Below are positions 41,255 to 50,573 of a stretch of 64,000 nucleotides of DNA, one piece after another; position 1 is the stretch's first letter; every line of letters begins with the position of its first letter. A program made the translations under genes and the position numbers. Source of the stretch: Prevotella sp. UBA4330 (GTDB lineage: Bacteria > Bacteroidota > Bacteroidia > Bacteroidales > Bacteroidaceae); NCBI GenBank assembly GCA_002394385.1, contig DGTS01000024.1, positions 62,001 to 126,000 of the forward strand, in the 5' to 3' direction. The notes under the pieces are model-generated. The model was not told where the DNA came from, did no database searches, and worked only from the letters and a program-made list of their open reading frames with translations.

Positions 41255-42913
41255 ATGGAATCAATACCAAGTTTCAATTCCTATATAGAAAAATCGATAA
41301 AAGAAAACTGGGACAAAGATGCCCTGACGGACTATAAAGGCGCCACTCTCCAATTCAAGGACGTGGCGCGGAAGATAGAGAAAATACACATACTGTTTGA
41401 AAGCAGTGGTGTGCAGCAGGGCGACAAGATAGCCATCTGTGGCAGAAATAGTTCGCACTGGGCGGTGACATTCCTTGCAACACTAACATACGGGGCGGTA
41501 GCGGTTCCCATATTACACGAATTCAACTCAGAACAAATACACAACATCGTAAACCATTCTGGCTCGAAACTTCTCTTCGTGGGCGACGTCGTTGCCACTC
41601 ACATCGACGAGTCGCAGATGCCAGACCTTGAGGGAATTGTCTATTTGCCTGATTTCTCGCTTGTAGTGTCAAGAACAGAGAAACTGGACTATGCCCGCGA
41701 GCATCTTAACGAGATGTACGGACACAAGTTCCCCAAGTATTTCAGGGCAGAACACGTATGCTATCATGTCGATAAGGCAGACGAACTGGCGCTAATCAAC
41801 TATACCAGCGGAACCACTGGATTCTCAAAGGGAGTGATGATACCCTACCGCGCACTATGGGGCAACCTTGACATCTGCATGGAGGTGCTGGGAAAGAACA
41901 TACAAAAGAACGGCAACATGCTGAGCATTCTGCCAATGGCACACATGTACGGCATGTCTATGGAGTTCATCTTCGGCTTTTGCGGAGGCTCACATCTATA
42001 CTTCCTCACGCGTCTGCCGTCGCCGGCAATCATAGCACAGGCATTTGCTGACATACACCCCTCGATAGTAATCTCGGTGCCATTGGTGGTAGAGAAGATT
42101 ATTCGCAAAGGTGTGTTCCCGAAGGTGCAAAGAAACATCGTAAAACTACTGCTCAACATGCCGGTGGTAAGCAAGAAGGTGAAAGAGCAGATACGCAAAG
42201 AGGTGACCAAGGCATTCGGCGGCAACGCTTACGAAGTGATAGTGGGAGGAGCAGCATTGAGCCAGGAGGTGGAGCAATTCCTCAAGAGCATCGACTTCCC
42301 CATCACCGTGGGATACGGAACAACCGAGTGTGCGCCCCTCATCTCATATAGCGACTATAAGGACTTCGTGCCAGGCAGTTGCGGTACACCGGTGAAGCAC
42401 ATGGAGGTGAAAATCATGAAGAAGAACCCTTCTGACCAACTGGGAGAGATAGTGACCCGTGGCACCAACGTCATGCTCGGATATTATAACAATGAAGAGG
42501 CAACACGCCAGGTGCTCGACAACGACGGATGGTATCACACCGGTGACCTCGGCGAAATGAGCGCTGACGGACACATATTCATCAAAGGAAGAATTAAGAA
42601 CATGCTGCTCGGCTCAAACGGGCAAAATGTTTACCCTGAAGAGATAGAAGACAAACTGAACTCGATGATGATGGTCAACGAGTGCATCATAGTGCAAAGA
42701 GAGAACAAACTCGTGGCACTGGTCTATCCAGACATGGACGAGGTGAACAACATGGGGCTTACCAATCACGACGTGGAAACCATCATGGAGCAGAACCTCA
42801 AGGAACTGAACAACACGTTGCCCGGCTATTGCAAGATTGCCGAGATTAAAATACACAACGAAGAATTTGCAAAGACTCCTAAAAAGAGCATAAAACGATA
42901 CATGTACAACTGA
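41255..42913 (+). CDS. Long-chain acyl-CoA ligase family protein, copy 1
   Basis: 552 residues. AMP-binding motifs are complete: Y-T-S-G-T-T-G-F-S-K-G (about 180), G-Y-G-T-T-E-C-A (about 352), G-W-Y-H-T-G-D-L-G (about 426) and the C-terminal catalytic Lys in T-P-K-K-S-I-K-R (about 544). It should activate a fatty acid to acyl-AMP and acyl-CoA (or acyl-ACP). The sequence is shorter than E. coli FadD-type enzymes of about 560-600 residues but complete. It is the first of two tandem paralogues 22 bp apart. Confidence 0.9.
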   Translation: MESIPSFNSYIEKSIKENWDKDALTDYKGATLQFKDVARKIEKIHILFESSGVQQGDKIAICGRNSSHWAVTFLATLTYGAVAVPILHEFNSEQIHNIVNHSGSKLLFVGDVVATHIDESQMPDLEGIVYLPDFSLVVSRTEKLDYAREHLNEMYGHKFPKYFRAEHVCYHVDKADELALINYTSGTTGFSKGVMIPYRALWGNLDICMEVLGKNIQKNGNMLSILPMAHMYGMSMEFIFGFCGGSHLYFLTRLPSPAIIAQAFADIHPSIVISVPLVVEKIIRKGVFPKVQRNIVKLLLNMPVVSKKVKEQIRKEVTKAFGGNAYEVIVGGAALSQEVEQFLKSIDFPITVGYGTTECAPLISYSDYKDFVPGSCGTPVKHMEVKIMKKNPSDQLGEIVTRGTNVMLGYYNNEEATRQVLDNDGWYHTGDLGEMSADGHIFIKGRIKNMLLGSNGQNVYPEEIEDKLNSMMMVNECIIVQRENKLVALVYPDMDEVNNMGLTNHDVETIMEQNLKELNNTLPGYCKIAEIKIHNEEFAKTPKKSIKRYMYN

Positions 42914-42935
42914 CAAGACGATTAAAAACCTCACT

Positions 42936-44603
42936 ATGGAAATACCAAACTTTAATTCTCTGTTAGAAAAGAGCATAATTGAACATTGGGACAACGATGC
43001 TCTGACCGACTACAAAGGCGTGACGCTGCAATATAAAGACGTGGCTCGAAAAATAGAAAAACTGCACATTATGTTCGAGAACAGCGGCGTGGAGAAAGGC
43101 GACAAGATAGCATTGTGCGGACGCAATAGCGCCAACTGGGCCGTTGCGTTCATTGCAACACTAACCTACGGTGCCATCGCCGTGCCTATACTGCACGAGT
43201 TCATGCCCGACCAGGTGCACAACATCGTGAACCACTCGGAGGCAAAACTCCTTTTTGTTGGCGATGTGGTGGCAACAACAATAGACGCAACAAAGATGCC
43301 AGGACTGGAAGGCATCATATACATACCCGACTATTCGCTCGTCGTGTCTCGTACAGACAAGTTGACTTATGCACGCGAGCATCTCAACGAGATGTACGGA
43401 CACAAGTTCCCGAAGTATTTCCGAAAGGAGCACGTTAATTATTATCACGAGCAATCGCCCGACGAACTGGCTCTTATTAACTATACCAGCGGAACGACAG
43501 GCTTCTCTAAGGGCGTGATGCTGCCCTACCGCGCATTGTGGAGCAATTGCGACTTCGCAATGGAGGTGATTGGCAAGAAGCATGTGAAGAGCGGTGCAAA
43601 CACACTCAGCATCCTGCCTATGGCCCACATGTATGGCATGGCGTTCGAGTTCTTGTTTGAGTTCATACATGGTTGCCACATCTATTATCTCACCAGAGTG
43701 CCCTCACCAGCCATTATAGCACAGGCATTCTCTGACATCAAGCCGGCAATAGTAATCTCTGTTCCACTCGTAATAGAGAAGATTATCAAGAAGAAGGTAT
43801 TCCCGAAGATACAGAACAACCGCATGAAGTTGTTGCTCAACATGCCCGTAATAAACAAGAAGGTGAGGGAGAAGATTTGCGAGCAAGTGGTTAATGCGTT
43901 CGGAGGCAACTTCTATGAGGTTATTATCGGCGGAGCGGCATTCAATCAGGATGTAGAGAAATTCATGCACGACATTGGTTTCCCATATACCGTAGGCTAT
44001 GGTGCCACCGAGTGTGCTCCAATCATCTGCTATCGCGACTGGAAGAACTTCGTGCCAGGCAGTTGTGGACGGGCTGCCGTTCACATGGAGGTGAAGATAA
44101 ACAGCAGTGCTCCATCTGTTGTTCCAGGAGAGATACTTACCCGCGGTCTTAATGTAATGCTTGGTTATTACAAGAACGAAGAGGCAACACGCGAGGCGAT
44201 TGACGATGAGGGATGGTTCCACACTGGCGACCTCGGCACTATGGATGCCAATGGAAATGTGTTCATAAAAGGACGTTCAAAGAACATGCTGCTCGGCGCT
44301 AACGGCCAAAACATCTATCCAGAGGAGATAGAGGACAAACTAAACTCTCTGCCATTGGTCATCGAGAGTATCGTCATTCAGAAGGAAGACAAACTCGTGG
44401 GACTTGTTCATCCCGACTATGACGAGATGAAAAACCTCGGGCTCTCTAACGACGATCTCGAGAAGATAATGGAGCAAAACCGTCTGGAACTCAACTCCGT
44501 GATGCCTGCCTATAGCAAGATTTCGGCTATAAAACTACATGAAGAGGAGTTTGAGAAGACACCTAAAAAGAGCATTAAGCGTTTCTTGTATCAGAACGCA
44601 TAA
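42936..44603 (+). CDS. Long-chain acyl-CoA ligase family protein, copy 2
   Basis: 555 residues, colinear with the preceding gene and very similar along its whole length (for example L-N-E-M-Y-G-H-K-F-P-K-Y-F-R and L-P-M-A-H-M-Y-G-M in both). Motifs: Y-T-S-G-T-T-G-F-S-K-G, G-Y-G-A-T-E-C-A, G-W-F-H-T-G-D-L-G and T-P-K-K-S-I-K-R. Both copies retain all catalytic residues. Differences cluster in the acyl-pocket region (about 195-260), so the two may prefer different chain types. A bidirectional terminator follows. Confidence 0.9.
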   Translation: MEIPNFNSLLEKSIIEHWDNDALTDYKGVTLQYKDVARKIEKLHIMFENSGVEKGDKIALCGRNSANWAVAFIATLTYGAIAVPILHEFMPDQVHNIVNHSEAKLLFVGDVVATTIDATKMPGLEGIIYIPDYSLVVSRTDKLTYAREHLNEMYGHKFPKYFRKEHVNYYHEQSPDELALINYTSGTTGFSKGVMLPYRALWSNCDFAMEVIGKKHVKSGANTLSILPMAHMYGMAFEFLFEFIHGCHIYYLTRVPSPAIIAQAFSDIKPAIVISVPLVIEKIIKKKVFPKIQNNRMKLLLNMPVINKKVREKICEQVVNAFGGNFYEVIIGGAAFNQDVEKFMHDIGFPYTVGYGATECAPIICYRDWKNFVPGSCGRAAVHMEVKINSSAPSVVPGEILTRGLNVMLGYYKNEEATREAIDDEGWFHTGDLGTMDANGNVFIKGRSKNMLLGANGQNIYPEEIEDKLNSLPLVIESIVIQKEDKLVGLVHPDYDEMKNLGLSNDDLEKIMEQNRLELNSVMPAYSKISAIKLHEEEFEKTPKKSIKRFLYQNA

Positions 44604-44621
44604 GCGTCTGAAATCATAAAG

Positions 44622-44662
44622 AAAGCCCTTGTCTATGACGTGTGTCATTGGCAAGGGCTTTT
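44622..44662. terminator. Bidirectional terminator between convergent genes
   Basis: AAAGCCCTTG (44622-44631) pairs with CAAGGGCTTT (44652-44661), with T runs in the plus direction and a weaker TTTCTTT in the minus direction. It separates the acyl-CoA ligase pair from the convergent helicase gene. Confidence 0.8.
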
Positions 44663-44679
44663 CATTTACAACTCGGGCC

Positions 44680-47088
44680 TTATGATATCACCTTGAACTT
44701 GGCGAACTTCAACAACAACTGCTTTGTTCCAACGTTATGGAACTTCACTGTTGCCTTGGTGTTCTCACCACTTCCCTCAATGTTTATCACATCACCAATA
44801 CCGAAACGGTCGTGCTCAATGACATTGCCAACAGATAACGCCGATGAGGAAGGCGACGGATGGTTGGGTGTACGCACGTTAGGACTTGAGGAAGTGAGCG
44901 TACTGACGCGCCTCATATTGGCTCCTGCCGAAGAAAGGACACGTTTGAAACTGGACGAAAGCGGGTCCACTCCCCTCTCTTCCTTATGCACAACTTCTCG
45001 CGGCTTCGGGTCGGCTCGGAATTGCGATGCCACAGGATTAGAGTTCTGGTAACGCTCGCCATAAGAACCGAACCTTGGACGTGATGTGGTGAAAGGTGAT
45101 GACTCGCCCGCCTCGCTCTCAATCTTGAGCAACGATGGATTGATGTCAGAGATGAAGCGGCTCGGAGTGTCGAACTCCATTCTTCCATAGCGGAAGCGGT
45201 TGCGCGCACATGTCAGAATGCAATGTTTCTCGGCCCTCGTAATGGCAACATACAACAGGCGGCGCTCCTCTTCAAGTTCACGTTTCGAGTTTGCCGACAT
45301 AGGACTTGGGAAGATGTTCTCCTCAAGACCTACGACAAACACCGTTGGGAACTCAAGTCCTTTCGCCGAATGGATGGTCATCAGTGTGACGTGCGACGAC
45401 TCTTCGCCATCATCGCTATCAAGGTCGCTAAGAAGTGACACCTCTTGCAGGTAATCGACAAGCATCATGTGTTCGTCTCCCTCTTCACGGCGGCTCTCAA
45501 CAAAGTCCTGGAGTCCACCGAGGAACTCCTCCAGATTCTCTTGCCTTGATACATACTCAGGCGATGACTCGCTATACAGGTCTTTTTGTATTCCAGATTC
45601 AGAGATAATCTCTCTTCCCAATTCGTAGGCGTCGGTGTTGTCTCTCTTTGCGATGAACTGTTCTATGAGTCCCTTAAAAACACGTATCTTACCAAGTGTG
45701 CCCTTGTTTACATCCAACTGATACTTGTTGGCATCAGATATGACATCCCATGCACTTACCTCTGACTCGTATGCACAGGAGAAAATCTTAGAGATGGTGG
45801 TATTTCCTATTCCACGAGCGGGATAGTTGATGATGCGGCGGAATGCTTCTTCGTCAGAAGGATTGACAACAACGCGGAAGTAAGCAATGATGTCCTTTAT
45901 CTCCTTGCGCTGGTAGAAACTCAATCCACCATAAACACGATACGGAATGTTCTCCTTGCGCATCGCCTCCTCGAAAGCACGGCTCTGGGCATTGGTGCGA
46001 TAAAGGATGGCAAAGTCGTCCCACTCGCAATTCTCATTCTTCCGTATTTTCTTTATATCCTTGCATACGATGATTGCCTCCTCCTTGTCGCTATATGCAG
46101 GCTTGAACACTATCTTCTCGCCGTCGCCATTCTTGCTATAAACGTCCTTGGGTATTTGTCGCTCATTGTGGCGAATAAGACTGTTTGCTGCTTCAACTAT
46201 ATGTTGCGTGCTTCGATAGTTGCGCTCGAGTTTGAACAACTTTGCGCCGTCATACATGTCGCGGAAATCAAGGATATTGTCTATGTTTGCACCACGGAAA
46301 CTATAGATGCTCTGGGCGTCATCGCCAACTACGCATACGTTCTGATGCTCCTTTGTCAGCAGCCACACAATGCGTTGCTGAACGGTGTTTGTGTCCTGAT
46401 ACTCGTCCACGAGAACATACTTGAACCTGTCTGCATATTTCTGGCGGATGTCCTCGTTGTCTTTCAGCAGTTGGTAAGTAAGCAACAACAGGTCGTCGAA
46501 GTCCATCGCATTCGCCTGCCTGCATCGCTCGGCGTATGCAAGATATACCTTATATATATAAGGCATGCGCTGTTCCTTGTCGCGTTCAAGGGCACTTGCA
46601 TCATTAGAATAGTCGTAAGCCGAAATCATGTGGTTCTTAGCCATGCTGATGCGGTTGTGAACGGTAGAAGGCTTATACGTCTTATCGTCAAGCCCCATCT
46701 CTTTTATTATGTTCTTCACCAGCGAGCGCGAGTCGGTGTCGTCATATATTGTGTAGTTGGAGTTGAAACCGATATGTTCAGCCTCCGCCCTTAGTATTCT
46801 TGAAAAGATAGAGTGGAACGTTCCCATAACAAGGCGCGATGCCACCTCGTTTCCCACCAGATTGCCTATGCGTTGCTTCATCTCGCGGGCTGCCTTATTG
46901 GTAAACGTCAGCGCAAGGACATTCCAAGGCTTTACTCCCTGTTGCAACAGATATGCTATTTTATAAGTCAAAACGCGGGTCTTTCCTGAACCAGCACCAG
47001 CAATAACCAGCGATGGTCCCTCTGTACTCATTACAGCCTCTCGCTGGCTGTCGTTCAACTGCGATAATATGTTGTCAGAAGTAATCAT
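44680..47088 (-). CDS. uvrD: UvrD/PcrA-type ATP-dependent DNA helicase
   Basis: 802 residues, superfamily 1A. Walker A is A-G-A-G-S-G-K-T-R-V-L (about 33). Others are V-D-E-Y-Q-D-T-N (motif II, about 226), G-D-D-A-Q-S-I-Y-S-F-R-G (about 255), L-E-R-N-Y-R-S-T, and T-I-H-S-A-K-G-L-E-F (about 570). The C-terminal tail (about 735-802) is a small Tudor-like domain seen in PcrA (D-R-F-G-I-G-D-V-I-N-I). It unwinds DNA in repair and replication restart. It follows mtgA on the same strand across a short tandem repeat. Confidence 0.95.
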   Translation of the reverse strand: MITSDNILSQLNDSQREAVMSTEGPSLVIAGAGSGKTRVLTYKIAYLLQQGVKPWNVLALTFTNKAAREMKQRIGNLVGNEVASRLVMGTFHSIFSRILRAEAEHIGFNSNYTIYDDTDSRSLVKNIIKEMGLDDKTYKPSTVHNRISMAKNHMISAYDYSNDASALERDKEQRMPYIYKVYLAYAERCRQANAMDFDDLLLLTYQLLKDNEDIRQKYADRFKYVLVDEYQDTNTVQQRIVWLLTKEHQNVCVVGDDAQSIYSFRGANIDNILDFRDMYDGAKLFKLERNYRSTQHIVEAANSLIRHNERQIPKDVYSKNGDGEKIVFKPAYSDKEEAIIVCKDIKKIRKNENCEWDDFAILYRTNAQSRAFEEAMRKENIPYRVYGGLSFYQRKEIKDIIAYFRVVVNPSDEEAFRRIINYPARGIGNTTISKIFSCAYESEVSAWDVISDANKYQLDVNKGTLGKIRVFKGLIEQFIAKRDNTDAYELGREIISESGIQKDLYSESSPEYVSRQENLEEFLGGLQDFVESRREEGDEHMMLVDYLQEVSLLSDLDSDDGEESSHVTLMTIHSAKGLEFPTVFVVGLEENIFPSPMSANSKRELEEERRLLYVAITRAEKHCILTCARNRFRYGRMEFDTPSRFISDINPSLLKIESEAGESSPFTTSRPRFGSYGERYQNSNPVASQFRADPKPREVVHKEERGVDPLSSSFKRVLSSAGANMRRVSTLTSSSPNVRTPNHPSPSSSALSVGNVIEHDRFGIGDVINIEGSGENTKATVKFHNVGTKQLLLKFAKFKVIS

Positions 47089-47089
47089 A

Positions 47090-47150
47090 CTATAACCAAT
47101 AATCTATAACCCATAACCCATAACCAATAACCTATAACCCATAACCTATT
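47090..47150. repeat. Short tandem repeat (CCATAACC words)
   Basis: Irregular copies of CCATAACCAATAACC between mtgA and the helicase gene. Confidence 0.75.
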
Positions 47151-47877
47151 TTTTATATATCCCCCCTTTCACAGTACTTTTATCTATATCCTCATTCTCG
47201 GCAGGGAATTTCGGGATGTATTTCATGTTTGTTTCTATCTTGTGCTGTCTGCCTATGATATATTTGCTTGGTTTCAGCGATGAGTATCTTCTCGGATTAG
47301 GAAGCGTGGCTGCAATAAGCGCGCACTCCGACCTTGTGAGTTCCTTTGCCGACTTACCGAAGTGGAGCCTTGCCACTGCCTCCACTCCATAGATTCCGTC
47401 ACCTGTTTCAATGGAGTTTAAGTACACCTCCATTATGCGTTGCTTGCTCCACAGCAGTTCAATCAATGCCGTGAAGTAGGCCTCAAAGCCCTTTCTCACC
47501 CATGTACGGCCAGGCCATAGAAATACGTTCTTTGCTGTTTGTTGGGTTATGGTGCTGGCACCCACTTTCTTGCCTCCCGCCGCATTCTGCCGTGCGGCAT
47601 GCTCTATTTGCTTGAAGTCGAAGCCGTGGTGAAGAAGGAATCGCGCATCTTCGCTGCCCATAACAGCCACTGGCATACTTGCTGACATCTCCTCAAGACT
47701 TACCCACTTGTGCTCCACGCGAGGCGAATGGCCGTCGGCTATCTGCTCAACGCAACGGATAATCATCAACGGCGTAACATAAACGGGCAGAAACTTATAT
47801 GCGACGACAGCAAGGATAGTGGAAACGAAAAACGTCACTATCACTATTCGTATGAAATTCCTTATCTTCTTCCACAT
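47146..47877 (-). CDS. mtgA: Monofunctional peptidoglycan glycosyltransferase
   Basis: 243 residues. One N-terminal membrane helix (about 8-28) and a GT51 domain: G-S-E-D-A-R-F-L-L-H-H-G-F-D (catalytic Glu, about 75-88), G-A-S-T-I-T-Q-Q-T-A-K-N (about 110), K-R-I-M-E-V-Y-L-N-S-I-E (a variant of the usual K-x-x-I-L-E-x-Y-L-N) and A-A-T-L-P-N-P. It polymerises lipid II glycan strands without a transpeptidase domain. Confidence 0.93.
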   Translation of the reverse strand: MWKKIRNFIRIVIVTFFVSTILAVVAYKFLPVYVTPLMIIRCVEQIADGHSPRVEHKWVSLEEMSASMPVAVMGSEDARFLLHHGFDFKQIEHAARQNAAGGKKVGASTITQQTAKNVFLWPGRTWVRKGFEAYFTALIELLWSKQRIMEVYLNSIETGDGIYGVEAVARLHFGKSAKELTRSECALIAATLPNPRRYSSLKPSKYIIGRQHKIETNMKYIPKFPAENEDIDKSTVKGGIYKK

Positions 47878-47891
47878 TATTCGTTATGCGT

Positions 47892-47924
47892 AAAAAAGAG
47901 GGCGACCAGTCATAATCGCCCTCT
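47892..47924 (-). terminator. Terminator of the OmpA-type lipoprotein gene
   Basis: On the minus strand AGAGGGCGA (47916-47924) pairs with TCGCCCTCT (47897-47905), followed by TTTTT. It lies just downstream of the stop at 47948. Confidence 0.85.
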
Positions 47925-47947
47925 ATTATATATGAGATTATAAAAGA

Positions 47948-48643
47948 TTACTGAAGTGTACCTGCTTCAGCGGCCTTAATCATAGCCTCGCTGGCATACA
48001 TGTAAACCTCTACACGGCGGTTCTGCTGCTGGCCTGCTGCTGTGCTGTTGTCAGCAACTGGGTTGTCCTCGCCGAAACCGTCGCAAGACTTAATCTGTCC
48101 GTAACTAACACCCTGAGAGGTGAGATAGTTAGACACGCTCTGTGCACGCTTCAGAGAAAGGTCCTTGTTCTTCTGATAACTCTGCTCTGCTGTAGAGTTA
48201 CGCCATCCCTGGTTGTCGGTGTAACCCTGAATAGCAACATCGGTGTCGCTATAAGTCTTCAGCACACCTGCGAAGTCGCTAAGCGCATGCTTTGCTGAAG
48301 CCTGAAGGTCAGCCTTACCGGTGTTGAAGAGAATACCGCTATCGAAAGAAACCTTTACGGCCTTCAGACCGTTAGCGTCTGTAACTTCCTCTACCTTAGC
48401 ATTCTCAATCTCTGCTGCGGCAGCAGCAGCCTTATCCATCTTCTTGCCAATCAGCGCACCAGCACCAGCACCAACAGCGCCACCAACGGCAGCACCAACG
48501 GCTGTGTTACCAGCAATCTTACCAACGATAGCACCCAGGAGCGCACCACCGCCAGCACCAATCAAAGCGCCCTTACCTGTGTTGTTGCAACTAACGAGCA
48601 CTGCAAGACACATAGCGAAAGTCAAAAACTTAAATCTTTTCAT
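47948..48643 (-). CDS. OmpA-family lipoprotein with glycine zipper
   Basis: 231 residues. The signal M-K-R-F-K-F-L-T-F-A-M-C-L-A-V-L-V-S-C sets the lipid-bearing Cys at 19. Residues about 24-68 are a Gly/Ala zipper (G-A-L-I-G-A-G-G-G-A-L-L-G-A), and about 110-220 form an OmpA peptidoglycan-binding domain with I-Q-G-Y-T-D-N-Q-G, L-S-L-K-R-A-Q-S-V and Q-Q-Q-N-R-R-V-E-V. It ties the outer membrane to the wall. It has its own promoter and terminator. Confidence 0.93.
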   Translation of the reverse strand: MKRFKFLTFAMCLAVLVSCNNTGKGALIGAGGGALLGAIVGKIAGNTAVGAAVGGAVGAGAGALIGKKMDKAAAAAAEIENAKVEEVTDANGLKAVKVSFDSGILFNTGKADLQASAKHALSDFAGVLKTYSDTDVAIQGYTDNQGWRNSTAEQSYQKNKDLSLKRAQSVSNYLTSQGVSYGQIKSCDGFGEDNPVADNSTAAGQQQNRRVEVYMYASEAMIKAAEAGTLQ

Positions 48644-48718
48644 GTTTCAATAGTTTTAAATGTTAATATTAAGATAATCCTATTATCAGATATGCATGTC
48701 TAATTACATAAACTGTTG

Positions 48719-48749
48719 CAAATATAGTTCTTTTTTTTGAATAACACAA
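48719..48749 (-). promoter_or_regulatory. Promoter of the OmpA-type lipoprotein gene
   Basis: TATATTTG (48719-48726) on the minus strand with TTG (48747-48749) 20 bases upstream; the leader is about 70 nt. Confidence 0.65.
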
Positions 48750-48878
48750 TTTATACCAACTTTTTTTGGTATCTTTCAGAAAAAATGCCGTTTTTCTATG
48801 CTATTTGACAATGCTATTCTTGATAACATAGGAGAAAAGATTTTATTATCTTCCGCTGTTCTGCATCTGGTGTTTGTT

Positions 48879-49799
48879 CTATTTCATTATCGAAAATTCA
48901 AATGACAAGCCACCTGTGTAAGGGCTGTTCACCTTGATGTTTCCACCATGCAAGAGCACGGCATTCTTGACAATGGAGAGACCGAGACCAGTGCCGCCCA
49001 TGTCGCGGCTTCTACCTTTGTCTATACGGTAGAATCGCTCAAAGATGCGGGGAAGGTGTTCGGCAGGTATGCCGTTGCCATTGTCTTTAAAAGTGAATTG
49101 CCAACAGTTGTACAGTTGGATAGCGGAAATCTCAATGGTGGTCCCTTGTCCGGCATAGTTGATGGCATTGTCCATCAGATTGCGGAATATGCTGTATAGC
49201 AATGAATAGTTGCCATGAATGATAATGCCTTGCGGCAGATAGTTGCACAATGTCATCTTGCGTGACTCCAAGGCGATGGCTGTCTCTTGTGCGATGTCAG
49301 CAAAAAGTACAGAGACATCTACGCGCTCCTTCGTTATCATGTCTTTGGCATAATCCATGCGATTCAGGGTCGAGATGTCTTGCAACAGTGTGGTCAGGCG
49401 ACGGGCTTGCGCGTTAGTGCGCACGATGAACTGGTTTTTCACATCTTCAGCCATGTCTGGACTATCCAAGATGGTGTCTGTATAACCAAGGATACTGCTG
49501 ACGGGTGTCTTCAGTTCGTGGGCGATGTTCTGGGTGAGTTCGCGGCGCATGCGGTTCTCTTTCTCAGCCTGTTCGCGACTGATACGTTCGTCCATCCGTC
49601 TTGCATATCGGAAAAGCAGAAAGGCAAGTCCTGCCATCACGACGAGCGAGAAAAGCAACAGATGCCAGTCGCTCACCTCATTGAAAGGCATGATGAACTT
49701 GCGGTCGTAGTCTTCAAACAAGATGAACACGACAGCATACACCAGGAACACAGCCATCACGCTGAGCCACATCTTTCGTCCTTCAGATAGCTTTTTCAT
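48879..49799 (-). CDS. Sensor histidine kinase (PhoR-like)
   Basis: 306 residues. Two membrane helices (about 9-27 and 45-62) frame a very short periplasmic loop of about 17 residues, so sensing is probably intramembrane or through a partner. The kinase core: phospho-acceptor His in N-I-A-H-E-L-K-T-P-V-S-S-I (about 93), N-box L-M-D-N-A-I-N-Y-A (about 215), G1 D-N-G-N-G-I-P and G2 G-G-T-G-L-G-L-S-I-V. It starts 5 bp after the response-regulator stop. Confidence 0.93.
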   Translation of the reverse strand: MKKLSEGRKMWLSVMAVFLVYAVVFILFEDYDRKFIMPFNEVSDWHLLLFSLVVMAGLAFLLFRYARRMDERISREQAEKENRMRRELTQNIAHELKTPVSSILGYTDTILDSPDMAEDVKNQFIVRTNAQARRLTTLLQDISTLNRMDYAKDMITKERVDVSVLFADIAQETAIALESRKMTLCNYLPQGIIIHGNYSLLYSIFRNLMDNAINYAGQGTTIEISAIQLYNCWQFTFKDNGNGIPAEHLPRIFERFYRIDKGRSRDMGGTGLGLSIVKNAVLLHGGNIKVNSPYTGGLSFEFSIMK

Positions 49800-49804
49800 C
49801 TCTC

Positions 49805-50503
49805 CTACCCCTTATTTATTACATCTTCAAAGCAATAGCCGAAGCCTGTGCGAGACACAAGACAGACGGCATAGCGGGTTAACTTTTTGCGCAGTCGCGC
49901 GATGTTTACATCTACGGTCCTTTCGGTGACGATGACATCGTGTGGCCACACTTTGTCGAGCAACTGCTGACGGCTGAACACATGTCCACGATGTTCAAGC
50001 AATAGTTTCAGCAGTTCATACTCCGTTCGGGTGAGCGGTATGTCTGTGCCATCGACATTGACAGTTTTATTGACGGTGTTGACAACAAGGCCTTCATAAA
50101 CCAGACTTCCCTCCTCTTGTCTTGACTGTATCAGGCTACGGTTCAGCACCGCTTTCACCCTCGCCATTACCTCGCGCACGGAGAAGGGTTTCGTCACATA
50201 GTCGTCGGCTCCAAGTGAGAATCCGTGAAGGGTATCGTCCTCTGTGTCTTTCGCTGTAAGAAAGATGACTGGAATATGCCGGGTGTCTTCATCCTCCTTC
50301 AACCGCTTTGCAAGTTCAAAACCCGACATGCCCGGCATCATCACGTCGAGCAGCAGCAAGTCATAATCGGCAATGCCACGTTGCAGAGCGTCTTCTGCCG
50401 AACAAGCAGCATCTGCCTGATATCCTGCGGCATTGAGATTGAACAGCAGGATGTCGCACAAGTCGCGCTCGTCATCGACTACTAATATTCGCTTTTGTTC
50501 CAT
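49805..50503 (-). CDS. OmpR/PhoB-family response regulator
   Basis: 232 residues. Receiver domain 1-120 with D-D-E-R (about 11-14), phospho-Asp in L-L-L-D-V-M-M-P-G (about 54) and Lys in V-T-K-P-F (about 105). The C-terminal winged helix (about 135-230) has L-T-R-T-E-Y-E-L-L-K-L-L-L and V-T-E-R-T-V-D-V-N-I-A-R-L-R-K-K-L. It pairs with the adjacent kinase. Position behind a Na/Pi cotransporter suggests phosphate control (PhoB-PhoR type), an inference from context. Confidence 0.93.
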   Translation of the reverse strand: MEQKRILVVDDERDLCDILLFNLNAAGYQADAACSAEDALQRGIADYDLLLLDVMMPGMSGFELAKRLKEDEDTRHIPVIFLTAKDTEDDTLHGFSLGADDYVTKPFSVREVMARVKAVLNRSLIQSRQEEGSLVYEGLVVNTVNKTVNVDGTDIPLTRTEYELLKLLLEHRGHVFSRQQLLDKVWPHDVIVTERTVDVNIARLRKKLTRYAVCLVSRTGFGYCFEDVINKG

Positions 50504-50534
50504 ACACCTTTATGTTATATGTCTTTTTAGCAGC

Positions 50535-50549
50535 AGGAGGTCACCTCCT
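50535..50549 (-). promoter_or_regulatory. 15-bp palindrome in the response-regulator leader
   Basis: AGGAGGT-C-ACCTCCT, a perfect palindrome with one central base, between the -7 box and the ATG at 50503. It could be an operator; it also contains a perfect but distant Shine-Dalgarno word. Confidence 0.35.
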
Positions 50550-50561
50550 ACTTGGACGCTG

Positions 50562-50569
50562 CAAAGGTA
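50562..50569 (-). promoter_or_regulatory. -7 box of the response regulator-kinase pair
   Basis: TACCTTTG on the minus strand, so the pair can be transcribed apart from the cotransporter gene upstream. Confidence 0.5.
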
Positions 50570-50573
50570 CGAA

